Below, one piece after another: positions 1 through 10,080 of a stretch of DNA of 64,000 bases. The position numbers were made by a program, and so were the translations under genes. Position 1 is the first letter of the stretch; every line of letters starts with the position of its first letter. Below the pieces are notes generated by a model. It was not told the origin of the DNA. It did not search any database and saw nothing but the letters and a program-made list of their open reading frames with translations. The stretch comes from Toxonevra muliebris. Lineage: Eukaryota; Arthropoda; Insecta; Diptera; Pallopteridae. The stretch lies in the NCBI GenBank assembly GCA_963691655.1, contig OY829330.1:17465905-17529904 (forward strand), read 5' to 3'.

Positions 1-2449
1 CAAGAATTTTTTTTTTCAAAATAAAAAAGTTTTATATAATAATAATACAATTTCGTTTAGTTTTATTTTGGTATAGCCACAGTGTAATTTTTTTAAAAAT
101 TATATTATATAATCAAATTTAGAGCCAGTATAAGACAGTAGAAAGACAGGAAAGAATTGTGAGAGGGGTATAAGTGGCTGCAATTTTTTCTATAATCGAC
201 GGCTTCGACACTTGTTGAACTTTGTCCTATTGGTACGTATATTGTCATCTCGCATGGCTGAACAGATTTCCAGCTCGGCGCACAATTGTTCCATTACTCT
301 GGCAAAAATTCCAGACGGTATTAGAACTCCATATGATAAAGGACATCTGATTTTATAGTCCCTCTTAGATTTTTTGAAGCACTTGATAGCGTTAGCCACT
401 CTCTACAATGCAGAAAGCTGAATCTATGTTATGCTGCGGTTTCTCAAATACTGCTGTACATATAGACATATTTTTGCCGGGGGGTGGAGTTCCCAAATGC
501 TCTTTCCAGTTCCTCCCTGTTTCTGCTAGTCAAAGACTTCAGGCAAGCTATAGTAAGAAAATTCTTGGTCTCGATCTCTTCAAAGGTCAAAAGCACTTAA
601 GGTCAACCTCCTTATTACTATCAAAAAGTAGTTAAGGCCACAGGAAGTCAAAACCACAAAAGTTAAAATTTTTTAAGAAATATTTCCGAAAATAGTAACA
701 GTATCAAAAAATATCGGTTAAGATCAAAACTACCTAAGTCAATTTTTTTTAAAAAAATTAACCTGTAAAGTGAAATTTGTTGTGTTTTGCTATAACCTCT
801 TTATACTGGATTCACCGTTAGGGTTCCTGGGGTCGTCCAATACCGATTTAAAAAAATAATAACTTACCGTTAATTACAAAAACAACAAAATTCACCTGAA
901 AGAATGGAAAAGTGGGTGGTGGAGTGATATACAACTTTCTCATAGCCATGAAACATTTGTGAGCTACAATAAAAAAGGTTGAGTTTTGGTCCTACATAGC
1001 CAGACGTGACAGAGAAGTCTCGGGTCGGATTCACCTACTCCGAATCACACTTGAAAAGTTATCCATTCGCCATTTTTAAAATTACTATTGCACTGTGTAA
1101 TCATTTGCCTTATCATTAATATATTAAACTTGGAAATAAAAATAAAAAATTAACATTCTTTAAAAATTTTTCTTATTGAGTTTGAGATAATCAACAAATT
1201 AAATAAAATCATTTTTTACAATTGATATAATTGACCACCACAAGCCACTTTAGGGATTTTAATTTATAAGTATATACCCTTGTTACAATAGCTGCAGCAG
1301 CAACAACACCAGCAACAGTACCAACTACAAAAACACCAACATCAACAATATACGTAGTACATACCCAATAAACATTCATAATTGATTTCATATTATTAAC
1401 AACTTGATATTCACTCATCATACACGCCTGTTTTTTTTCTGAATCACCATGTTTGCATATTTTCTTTTTATTCGCAAGTATTTTCTATTAAAATATAGTT
1501 CGAGCTTTTGCCAAAAATAAAAGGAAGCGTATAAACCAAATTAATCAAAATGCACTTTTCTTAATTTTTTGTGGTTCATTTTTGAACTATTGGTAAAATG
1601 CCATTGAGATAGCTGATTTTTCACAAGTTTTAGGGCTTTCTAGATATCGCACTGGTCCGAGAACTTATTTTTTCTGGCTCAATTATAAGAGACGAATTTA
1701 GACGTAAATATAATTTTGGAAAAATATTAGTTTTAAATTGATGTAAATTGTCTCAAAATCAATCTATGAAAGTTTCGTTAAAAAATTCTAACGATTTCGG
1801 GTCCCCTCGTAAGATGGGTTAATTATTTTTAATACGGCTTTCAACCACTTATATTTCCACTAACTTTTAACGGAGCAAAGAGTCTTTGTGAAACTGTTCT
1901 AACGAGTGCGATTTTTTGCAATGAATTTGATTTCTTTCCGCATGAATCCCGTTCGTTTGACCTTCTTGTCGAGTGTACATTTAAGTCGTTTTCGGGTTTC
2001 TTCGCCTCTTACTAGCTTGAGGGATTTACTCTAGGGCTTTGTCGATACAAATCGGTGTGTATGCACGATCCAATTCTTTTTCCCCAATTCAATCTGATTT
2101 CAGATTGGAATCTGTTAAAAACTTTCGTAGAAACCTGTATTTGGTCACCAGATTTTCAAGTTCTAGCTCACAGTCCAAAAAAAATAGTATCTGTTTGAAT
2201 TTTTTTCTTAAATTTTGTTATTGGTTTTAGTGACGTAAAAGTAAAAATGTCTATTGATGAAAAAATATTTTAACTACTCAGAATTGAATTAAAAAAATAA
2301 TAATTTTAAGCACATCGTTTGCTCATCAGACAACAGTACACCTCAAATAAATTTAAATTTTTTTTTTGAGATTCTTCACGATTATTCTTGATGTTTTTTT
2401 TAAATTTCCTTTTAACAATTAATTCAAAAATTGCCCAAAATAAAGGTTA
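1..2449. other. AT-rich intergenic DNA, no gene seen
   Basis: I see no supported gene here. Open frames are short, unrelated to any family I know, and have the composition expected of AT-rich noncoding DNA. The only structured points are a short CAG/CAA-rich run near 1290-1350 and the 16-base string TTGCACTGTGTAATCA at about 1088, which recurs at about 24012 beside a retroelement fragment. Confidence 0.6.
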
Positions 2450-2497
2450 CAGAAATATACGCCTATATATATACCTAATATAGTTTCTTTTGCTGAA
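2450..2497 (+). repeat. 48-bp direct repeat, copy 1
   Basis: The 48 bases from CAGAAATATACGCC to TTTCTTTTGCTGAA are identical to those at 3271-3318, in the same orientation. Identity over 48 bp is striking next to the heavily decayed elements nearby. The family is unknown. It could be the ends of a short element or a recent local duplication. Confidence 0.85.
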
Positions 2498-3270
2498 AGA
2501 TGAGGTTTAACATCCATACCAAAATTTACCTTTTCCATACCTAAATATTTTTTTGAAAATAGGTGATTTTACTGTTTTACAAATATAAATGAAACTTAAA
2601 TAAAATTCAAAATTTCCAAATAAAAATTGAACAATCATATTGCAACAGTCTTAAACATGTAAATATCAAACAAAACTTTGTACCCATATCTTGATAGCAA
2701 TTCGGAACTCTGTTTAAATTCAAATATAGCGATGTCGCAAAGGCTTGCATTAAAGTTTATTGGGTTTATATATACAAATAACGCACAATGACACTTAAAA
2801 ATTTAAGCAGAGATTTATATCGTGGTCGGTCATAACATCGCAAGCATAAAGTGCGCCCGCTCGCTGACACGGTGACTGACTTGCTCGGTTTCACTTAGTA
2901 ATGAATTGATATGCTAGAGGATGGGTCGAGCTGGTCGATTGTTTGGTCATACATACATAAGTAAAAGTTTAGATGCTGAGAAAATTTTTCAGAATTTAAT
3001 TAATTATAACGTCGCATTAATGGTGGCTCAAAATGAAAAACAAAAATCTGTTCGTTTTTGTTTATTATTATAATTATGCTGGTAATGGGCAAACACATAC
3101 GTACATACAGAACGGGGACAGACAAATGGACGTCGCGAGCAAGGAAAAATATATTCAGAGGCAAAAAGAGGGTGGTTAAAAAATCGCAAATATCATAAGC
3201 GATGCAAGAAAGAACCTACAAAATGTGATTTAAAATTACACCAGTACCATAGGGCACATGAGACGATACT
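2498..3270. other. 773-bp segment between identical direct repeats
   Basis: No coding signal is recognised. The segment is bounded by the two identical 48-bp repeats and has a small GC-richer island around 2820-2960. It may be a short mobile segment or the product of a tandem duplication. Confidence 0.4.
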
Positions 3271-3318
3271 CAGAAATATACGCCTATATATATACCTAAT
3301 ATAGTTTCTTTTGCTGAA
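3271..3318 (+). repeat. 48-bp direct repeat, copy 2
   Basis: This is identical to 2450-2497. It abuts the truncated 3' end of the non-LTR retrotransposon tail at 3319, so that truncation and this repeat may share a breakpoint. Confidence 0.85.
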
Positions 3319-3585
3319 CTGTGCCAAGGTGCACCTAGGTTTCCTTGGCAGTTACTTTTCCACTAATTCTGCTGGCGGGGGTCTTACTGGTCGCGTTTGC
3401 TTCAGTGTGAAGGCGCAGTGAGTGAGTTATAGTTTGTCATTGATTGTATGTCCTCGTTATAAATTGTCAGGTCTTTTCTTATTTGTCGAGGCGGTAGGGT
3501 CGTAAGGTCATTGTTCGGGTAGATATTGAGTGTGGCAGGCGAGATAAAATTGTCACACCAGCAGTTCGTTATGCTTCTTTATAGA
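3319..3585 (-). pseudogene. Non-LTR retrotransposon RT, C-terminal tail (decayed)
   Basis: Read on the minus strand, this stretch begins with a KKHNELLV-like motif followed after a stop by QFYLACH, then by RQIRKDLTIYNEDIQ in another frame. It ends in a VxLxQL-like segment. From family knowledge, this order is typical of the C-terminal region of jockey/CR1-type RT proteins, after the HLHxETKxLPV motif. Several stops and at least two frameshifts show it is dead. It is the direct continuation of the fragment at 17228-17640, whose reading ends at HEETKMLKV. The two halves lie on the same strand in the right order, separated by the TIR-bounded 13.6-kb segment. Assignment to a clade within non-LTR elements is uncertain. 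Confidence 0.6.
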
Positions 3586-3591
3586 CGGATA

Positions 3592-4019
3592 GCCCGCGAC
3601 AAAAAGTCTCTGACTTTCTAAAGGCTTGTTTTGTAATATTTTGTCATACTAGTGAAATACATGAATATACTCTGGTCAGTCAAGTTTTGGTTAGAACAGG
3701 TGGCACAGGTGAGATTTCAGACATGTCTAAAATACGAGGTAAATGCAACGGTTTTCTAAAGGGTGTAACTTTATATACAGGTTATGTATTCAATAAAAAA
3801 CATAATTCTGGTAGTCAGTCAGATTTTCATTAGAACGGGGCCCGTCAGTCAGGCTCCAAGTTTGGATGAACAAAAATTATACGCAACGGTTTTCTAAAAT
3901 CTGGAAAAACAAATTTTTAAGTAGTTTAATAACAAATAAAACATGAAAAAGTGAGTCAGTCAACTATTTAATGGAACAACGCTCGTCAGTCATTGCATAT
4001 TATAGTACAAAAATATCAA
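3592..4019 (+). repeat. Left terminal inverted repeat of the 13.6-kb insertion
   Basis: It aligns along most of its length with the reverse complement of 16852-17227, apart from short indels. Inside it a TCAGTCA core followed by a TTNGAAC-like stretch recurs at about 3676, 3815 and 3956, a period near 140 bp, so the TIR itself is built from diverged tandem units. Confidence 0.8.
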
Positions 4020-5099
4020 GTTTCCTTAGGTAAGAATACTTGTAAGTAGGAAAAGCAAGTGTTACCATCACAATCTTCTATCATGCAGTTTCTGCACTGC
4101 ACTATGGAGCCAAATCCATTTTTAGCGGGGCAAAATTCTGAAATTCGGCTCATTTGGTCATGGGATCTTTAGCAATCTCTTCGTGAAAAATTATAAAGAT
4201 CGGACTATTACCACGCCTACCTCCCATAGAAATGAGGCAGAGAAAAGGGTATAACTTGGAATATATTATTGATATGATCATGAAATGTTATGCAATTATA
4301 AACATTATTATTATCATATATCGTGGAATAGATTGGGTTATTACCACGCCTACCTCCCATTCATGTGAAATTTTTAAAACAATATAACTTAGAACCCTTA
4401 TCAGATACATTGATGAAATTACATATTTACATGTTCATATATCGTGGTAAAAATTATCACGATTGGAATGTTGATATACCTACCTCTCATACTCGTGAGA
4501 TTTTAAAAATGCTATTGTAAAACATAAAATCAATAGTTATTTAGTAATTATATTTATATAAGAGGTAGGCGCGATAGTAGTCCGATAATTTTTAGCATGG
4601 CGTATGGCTATGACAATTTGTATTAGCAATTCTAATTTAATGATCATTGTGGAGGACATGAACCTCATAGAATTCGATTGAACAACGTGTATATATTGAT
4701 TGTATCATAAACTTGCTTATATTTCCTCTTTTTTTTGTATTTCTATACTTGTATACCTGAATTTCTGAACTTTGGCATCAACATTGTTCGCCCAATATTG
4801 ACTAAGTATTTTCTTGAATTATTGATGTAAATATTGTATATTTCCACTACATGTAGCAACATTGGGCGCTTAACGTTACTTAAAAATCTATAATTTTTGT
4901 AATCTAAAATTGGATAGACTCATCTTTCATATCCTTTAGAAGAAAGTCGCGTTATTTTGAATAAATTGGATTTTTCTTATACATAAAAATTGTGAATCCT
5001 TTTTATTCTTTTCTTGATCCCAAAAAAAATATTTAAAGACAATTTTCAAATTATCATCGGACATGCAACTCAGCACAAACGCGAACAATCATATCTGAT
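4020..5099. other. Interior noncoding DNA of the large insertion
   Basis: No gene was seen. It contains the repeat array at 4181-4600 and a short inverted pair around 4789-4802 and 4858-4869 (CGCCCAATATTG / CAACATTGGGCG). I looked here on the minus strand for the missing 3' part of the BEL integrase and its 3' LTR and did not find either. Confidence 0.5.
4181..4600. repeat. Tandem ~131-bp repeat with a closing inverted copy
   Basis: The string TTACCACGCCTACCTCCCAT occurs at 4208 and 4341, with a diverged third copy at 4471, giving periods of 133 and 130 bp. A fourth, inverted copy at 4561-4600 (GAGGTAGGCGCGATAGTAGT and on) mirrors 4181-4224. The array is therefore bounded by an inverted repeat of about 40 bp. 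Confidence 0.75.
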
Positions 5100-5168
5100 T
5101 GATTGATTAGAAAGGGTGTGATGTACTTCGACCTTAAGAGATCTATTGTACCCCTGATAGTAACCTGT

Positions 5169-5800
5169 TTAAAGTATGTCAGACAAGCCAATCTTGCTGA
5201 GGAATCTCAGAAACTGATGACTGTGGTGGTAATGCCCCACGTATCTCTTCCTCCTGCGAGTGAGTGCCTCGCAGTGCATTAGGTTGTGTTCAGATGTTTC
5301 CTTGTCTACTTTACAGAATCTACAAATGCTGTCCTGACTTAAACCTAGGTTTTTCAAATGCTCCCCCAGTTTGCAATGCCCTGCAGGGAGCCCATTACTA
5401 GACTGAGTTAACTTTTATTTAACTTGAGACAGAGAGCTGCTCTGCTGAGATCGAACTTCCCAATTAGCAGCTTTGACTGTCTTAGCTTTGGGAGGAGTGC
5501 CCAGTAGGATGATCTGGTGTTTTGTTCCTCTTCTTTTAGTGTGCTTTTTAAGGTTTGAATTCCTATATCTAACAACGGTTCTGGACCAATGAAGGTCAAT
5601 GAAGGCCGCAGCATTCCTTGCCAGGTGGTCGGCTATCTCATTTCCGTCAATCCCTGTATGTCCGGGTAGCCAGAATAGAGTTACCTTATTAGTCTTGTCT
5701 AGTGTATTTAGGAACTCTTGGCATTCCCACACTAATTTAGTGCTCTGATAGCAGCTTCACTATCAGAGTATATTACTATTTTTCGCTTTTTGTACCCACG
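5169..5800 (-). pseudogene. LOA-type ORF2 C-terminus: RNase H and Cys/His segment
   Basis: Reading the minus strand from about 5800, SDSEAAIRAL appears, followed by a stop. After a shift comes VTLFWLPGHTGIDGNEIADH, the classic C-terminal half of retroelement RNase H with its conserved PGH, GNE and AD positions. Further on, CRFC-x-VDKETSEHNLMHC is the Cys/His (CCHC-like) segment that closes many LOA and I-type ORF2 proteins. The first catalytic TDGS block of RNase H is not recognisable upstream, where the sequence between about 5800 and 6050 is scrambled. The protein would have removed the RNA strand of the cDNA hybrid. At least three frame changes and one in-frame stop make it inactive. Confidence 0.75.
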
Positions 5801-6049
5801 TTCGAGGTTGAACTGTGCACAGAGCCGTATGGCAAGAATCTTTGGCTCCGAGTGTTTGGTTTATGGACCATACACCCCTGCACCAGTTCCTTCGTCCTTT
5901 CTCGACCTGTCTGTGTATCATCTGAGTGTGTGTTCTTTGTGAGAGGTATGGAAAGTTTGTATTTCCCATTCTCTCTTGTTACTAAGTGCAACTTCAAAAT
6001 GTTTTTCGAAGTCGTATTTCTTGTTCATATCGTCTCTAGGTAGTGTGAC

Positions 6050-7722
6050 TAGGGGAAGGTCAGCAGAGATACTTTCGAGGTTCTACTGCTTAGGACTTTT
6101 CCCTGCCTGCTTCTTCCCTTGATATGCCTATAAGTGTCCTTTTGGCTACCGTCTCTATAACTATGTGTAGAAGAGTGAAGTCGAGTAGTGTCTCCATGGC
6201 TGCCGTGAGACATGTTCTCATGCTCCTGTGATACAAACACAGGCCAGTCTTTGGACTTTGCTGAGGGTATTCCTCATTGTAATTAATTTAACTATTTGCG
6301 ACCAGGCCACCGCACCATAGGTGAGTATTGGCCTTACCATCATGGTATACATCCACTTTAAGAAGTATGGAATACAACCCCAGGTTTTCCCCGCTAAGTT
6401 CCTGCATATCATGGGGGATTTAGTCGCTTTTCTGACAGTGTTGGCTGCATGTTCTGTCCAGAGAAGTTTTGAGTCTAGTGTTACTCCTAGATATTTGACT
6501 TCCTGTGTAACATTGATTACCGTCTCATTCAGCTTTATAGGCTTCATGAGTGGGAGTTTCCTTTTCCTAGTGAATGGTACTAGGGTTGTCTTGGATGGAT
6601 TAATGTTTAAATCCACCGACTTACACCATCTCTGTGTGAAGTTAAGCCCCCTTTGTATTATGCCACAGAGTGTATCCTCGTATTTCCCTTTTGCCATAAT
6701 GACAATATCATCGGCCTAACGTTGACAGATTATACCATTGTCTGTTCGCACAGTGAGGAACACCCTTTTGTTGTCTGGAGTCTTATTGTGGTTGAACCCA
6801 CTTTTGTTTCTGCTGTTCTCGCCCTAAGCATTGAGCTTATCCATCGAGTCTGCGTTGATTCTACCCTTTTCATCTCCAGAGTCCTTTTGATAGCCTCATG
6901 GGAGGTATTATCAAAGGCTCCTTCAATGCATGTTGACTTGGATGTAAAGGCTTAATTTCCAAGGCGTTTGCTCTTATGTGTCTGTCAATCACTTTCTCCA
7001 TTGTTTTTAAAACAAAGGAGGTTAGACTGATTGGCCTAAAAGATTTAGGTGAAGTGTAGTCCTTTTTACCTATCTTTGGTATGAATGTCACTAGGGCCTC
7101 CCCAGCTGCCTGGGATGAGCCCTGTAGCCAAGCTACTTCTTGTTATTTTCGTCAGATGCGGCAGAATTACCTCTTTCCCTTTCTGCAGAAGGGCAGGTAT
7201 AATGCCGTCTGCACCTGGCGATTTATACGGCTGGAATGTGCTGATAGCCCAGGATAACCGGGCTGTTGAGCATATTCTTGAAGCTATCTTCCAGTCTCAT
7301 AGATTTGTTCTATACTTTCCTGAGGATATCCTTTCATCCGTAGCTGTTGCTCCAGGAAAGTGTGTTCTCAGAAGGGTGTTAGCTCGTTGTTCTTCATTGA
7401 TGGTATAGCTACCACCTGGTAGTTTTAAAGCCATCAAAGTTTCAACCCTTCCTTTCGCTAGTGCTTTATGAATCCTAGCTGTCACAGGGGTGTCGACTAC
7501 CTCTTCACAAAATTTCTTAAATTTGGCTCTTTTTGCCCTCCTTAATTCTTTATTGTATTCTGTTAATACCTTGGAATATTCCTGCCACTCGCTTGTACGC
7601 TTTGCCCTATTAAATAGTTTTCGCGTATCGGATCTTAATTTGGACAGTGTCGGACTCCACCACGCACTGGTACCTTTGGTACTTAGTTCTTTTACTAACT
7701 TGGCAGCTTGAATGGTATGCAT
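6050..7722 (-). pseudogene. LOA-type ORF2 reverse transcriptase (broken)
   Basis: Blocks in minus-strand order are WWSPTLSKLRSDTRKLFNRA (about 7650), then YKSPGADGIIPALLQKG (about 7200). FRPISLTSFVLKTMEK follows (about 7040), then IEGAFDNTSHEAI (about 6920) and ADDIVIMAKGKY (about 6690). The thumb comes last: VKYLGVTLDSKLLW and RPILTYGAVAW. These are diagnostic RT motifs. Three lesions hit the core. About 35 residues before IEGAFDN are gone, including the first motif-A Asp. The PQGG-x-LSP block is missing after TTKGC. The Tyr of YADD is replaced by a TAG stop. The tail MRTCLTAAMETLLDFTLLHI at about 6220 matches the usual segment before RNase H. Polymerase activity is impossible. Confidence 0.8.
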
Positions 7723-7739
7723 GCATCACTGCTTTGTTT

Positions 7740-8470
7740 ACTTTTTCTAGCTCCGAGTAGTGTTTTATTCTACTTTTCACTTCGATAGTCTGCAGGTTTG
7801 CTGGTGAATTTTTCCCAGTTAGTTTTTCTTGGGTTTCTCAAAGGAGCTACTGCAATGGTTTTTCCTTTGAGGTCAAATCTTATTATTCTATGATCAGAAA
7901 GTGAGGGTTCCGTAAAAACCCACCCAATTTCTGATTAGATTACTTATTTTGTTATTACCAAATGTAATATCTAAAACTTCGCTCCTAGTTTTTGTCACAA
8001 AGGTAGTGAAAAAATTCTAGGTCGTTACTTATTAAAAATTCTTAAAGGTGCTCACCTCTAGTATTGGTGTCACTACTTCCTCACCAGATGTTATGCGCGT
8101 TGGCGTCACAGCCAATGAGGAGGGGCAGGGCATGTTTCCAGCATTTTTACCAGTCCTTGTACTTCGCTGGGTGGAGCTTGTGTTGTGTCCCCAGGAAAGT
8201 ACGCTGATGCCAGCACTATTGTACGTTGCTCTCCGTTGATGTTGATGAGAATCTCAACCGCAACCAGATCCCTCGTTATGAATTCTGAAATACAAACATA
8301 GTTCGTGTTTTTGCCTAAAAGGATACAATCACGGGAAACTTCTTGCCTTAGGTCCCATATTACCTTTGTATTTTTGTCTTGCAGGCCTCTTACCTGCCTT
8401 TTGTATGTCCAGGGCTCCTGGACCAGTGCTGCCCATAGATAGTCGATGGTGAACCTTCTTGCTATCACAG
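7740..8470 (-). pseudogene. LOA-type ORF2 AP-endonuclease domain (broken)
   Basis: The frame opens with KAASAVIARRF, then VQEPWTYKRQVRGL, ITRDLVAVEI, VLASAYFPGD, GCDANAHNIW (followed by a stop) and EPSLSDHRIIRFDL. Family knowledge places QEPW (metal-binding Glu), GCDANAHxxxW and the SDHR catalytic His in exactly this order in exonuclease-endonuclease-phosphatase domains of LOA and Jockey elements. This enzyme would nick the target DNA for target-primed reverse transcription. Several frameshifts between about 8110 and 7740 break the frame. It lies immediately downstream of ORF1, overlapping its C-terminal extension in a different frame. Confidence 0.75.
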
Positions 8471-8586
8471 CGGATGCTGCTTTGGGCGTCTGCCCCCTCC
8501 TCTAGCAGGGTTTTCTCAACCTCAGAGAGGGACAATTCCTCTTCTGATTCTTCCTCCACAACCTCAAGAGAGGTGAGGTCTATGCC

Positions 8587-9495
8587 CTCTTATTCCAACT
8601 CTTGAGTTGACGGTGTATCTGTCTCCATTGGAGTTGCCCCTTCTGCAGCCTCGTCCGGAGTTTTCTCCTCTGCTTCAGCTCCTGGCGGTGGGTTTGTCAC
8701 CCCAGATGCCGAGGCATCCTTACGGTGGTGTACTTTCACCTGCCCGAACCTATAGTTGATACTATTGCCGTCTGCCTTAATTTTTTCGAGGGACTCCTCG
8801 TCGACGGCAATAGTTATCAGTTGTCCACTTTCTACCTTCCTCTGGGAGACAACTTTCCATATTGTGGCGTAAAGTCCCACATTCTGTGCTTTTATGAGCT
8901 CGAGCAGTTTGGCATTGTCCTGCCCCTCGCATCTACGGAGGAATATGTAGATGTTTAGTGTCTTAGGGATATCCTCCCCAAGACACGTCTTCAACTCCAT
9001 ACCCCTCAATCCTTCTAGATGCGGGATCGCCTGCTGTAGCCATGCTGCGGTATCATTATCGCTGCAGTCTATCAGCAGGTATCCCGGCCGGAAGTGGATG
9101 CCACTAAATACAAGGGGAGCAGTCCACCCCTTCGCCATCTCGTACACAATCGCCTCTTCCAGATCCGTGAGCTTCTCAGGACTGAGCAATTGCTGCGGGT
9201 AATCCTTGGGCAGGACAGCTACCCGAGAGCTCTTTAGGGCACTCGCATAGCTGCCACCCTGACCGGGCTCACTCGCAGCGGAGGTGCTGGCAGGAGTTTT
9301 TCCTGTGACCAGTCGTGCCTCATCCCCAGACCTGACCTTCTTCGGATCCGGACGCTGTGGAGGGGTAATGTTATTATTACCCCTTTTGCGTTGCTGATTT
9401 TGCTTTGCAACCAAGGGGTCCACCTTGCGTTCCAAAACCTTCTTTCTAGCCTCTTCCGGGGCCATACCCTTCCTGAGGAATCTCAGGTACCACTC
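8587..9495 (-). pseudogene. LOA-type ORF1 with DUF4780-like domain
   Basis: This is the longest open frame of the element: about 300 codons ending in TQELE and a TAA stop. The frame runs upstream of the first Met (9465) as EWYLRFLRKG, so that Met is probably not the original start. The N-terminal third is basic and low-complexity (KARKKV, QQRKRGNNN). A Ser/Ala/Gly linker follows, then a folded stretch from about residue 80 with VAVLPKDYPQQLL, RPGYLLIDCSDNDTAAWL, GMELKTCLGEDIPK, QNVGLYATIWKV and INYRFGQVKVH. This pattern resembles DUF4780, common in insect non-LTR ORF1 proteins that bind element RNA. The C-terminal tail is acidic and rich in Pro/Thr/Glu. A frameshift near 9490 separates it from the N-terminal piece. 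Confidence 0.7.
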
Positions 9496-10080
9496 ACGTC
9501 CGATCTACTTAGACCTCTCCTTCGAGGGTCATCCAGACCACCTGGTTGACCCACGGGGGGAAGTCCAGAGGATCGGCATGCTGTTATCCTAGGGCAGGTG
9601 CCCTGTTTTGTGCTAGCCCCTTTGCCCGTGTCCTCAGTGTTTGACTTAGGTGGGGAAGTGGTATTCACTTCTCCACCTTCGTCCCTGAGTGTGGGCTCGG
9701 GGCAACTCTTCTTTTCCTCCACCGATGTAGAGGGTGTTCCTCTTCCACCACCGGCCCTGTCGTCTCGTGTTTCTCCGCCTAGACAGGCTTCGATCCGGAA
9801 GGTATTCTTCCGCAATCGCCTCCTGGCCTGGCTTGACCACCTAACGGGCCGAGCACAGTGGGAGAAGGTATTCTTCTCGACTAGTGCTTGGTCCTTGCAG
9901 GTCGTTAAGCTCCATTCGACCTGATGTAGTAGGTCTTCTCCTACTACTTAATGGCAAATCATCACAGAGCATTTGCTCTGCCATGTTTGCCACTTCCGTT
10001 GCGGTGAGTTCCCGCGTATTTAATTGTTCATTATTTCTGTTTTTTTGGGTGTCATCATTTTGGGTTAGGCCGTTAGCGAC
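9496..10080 (-). pseudogene. Probable ORF1 N-terminal/leader region of the LOA-type element
   Basis: Two overlapping minus-strand frames run through here. One reads ELTATEVANMAEQML, then PLSSRRRPTTSGRME, then a stop. The next continues KPGQEAIAEEYLPDRSLSRR in another frame. The composition (Arg, Ser, Pro, charged) fits the disordered N-terminus of an ORF1 protein. The stretch follows the point where BEL integrase similarity stops, so I assign it to the LOA-type element by position. No family motif proves this. It could instead be a third unrelated insertion. Confidence 0.35.

Larger units (their letters stand above)
5100..10080 (-). mobile_element. LOA-type non-LTR retrotransposon, degenerate
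   Basis: On the minus strand the order is an ORF1 with a DUF4780-like domain, then an ORF2 with an AP-endonuclease, RT, RNase H and a C-terminal Cys/His segment. This layout, with RNase H present, fits the LOA group rather than Jockey, which lacks RNase H. Frameshifts, stops and internal deletions affect every domain, so the copy is dead. Its 5' side begins inside the BEL/Pao integrase reading frame near 10080. At its 3' side the C-terminal stop is followed by about 60 bp and then a (AATC)3 run near 5100. That could be the short-repeat tail common in LOA elements. Confidence 0.75.

Noticed and set aside
190..399. 69-codon minus-strand frame with some Cys and charged residues
   Set aside because: No family motif, no ATG (it would start at GTG), no splice context that I can support. 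Likely chance.
408..635. 75-codon plus-strand frame
   Set aside because: No motif and no context. Composition as expected by chance.
1088..1103. TTGCACTGTGTAATCA shared with 24012 and partly 15245
   Set aside because: Only 16 bases. It may be a common element end, but two or three occurrences are too few to define it.
6321..6955. Plus-strand frames of 100-132 codons
   Set aside because: Antisense shadows of the RT, which carries ADD and thumb motifs on the minus strand.
8725..9202. Plus-strand frames over the LOA ORF1
   Set aside because: Antisense shadows of the minus-strand ORF1, which has clear family patterns.
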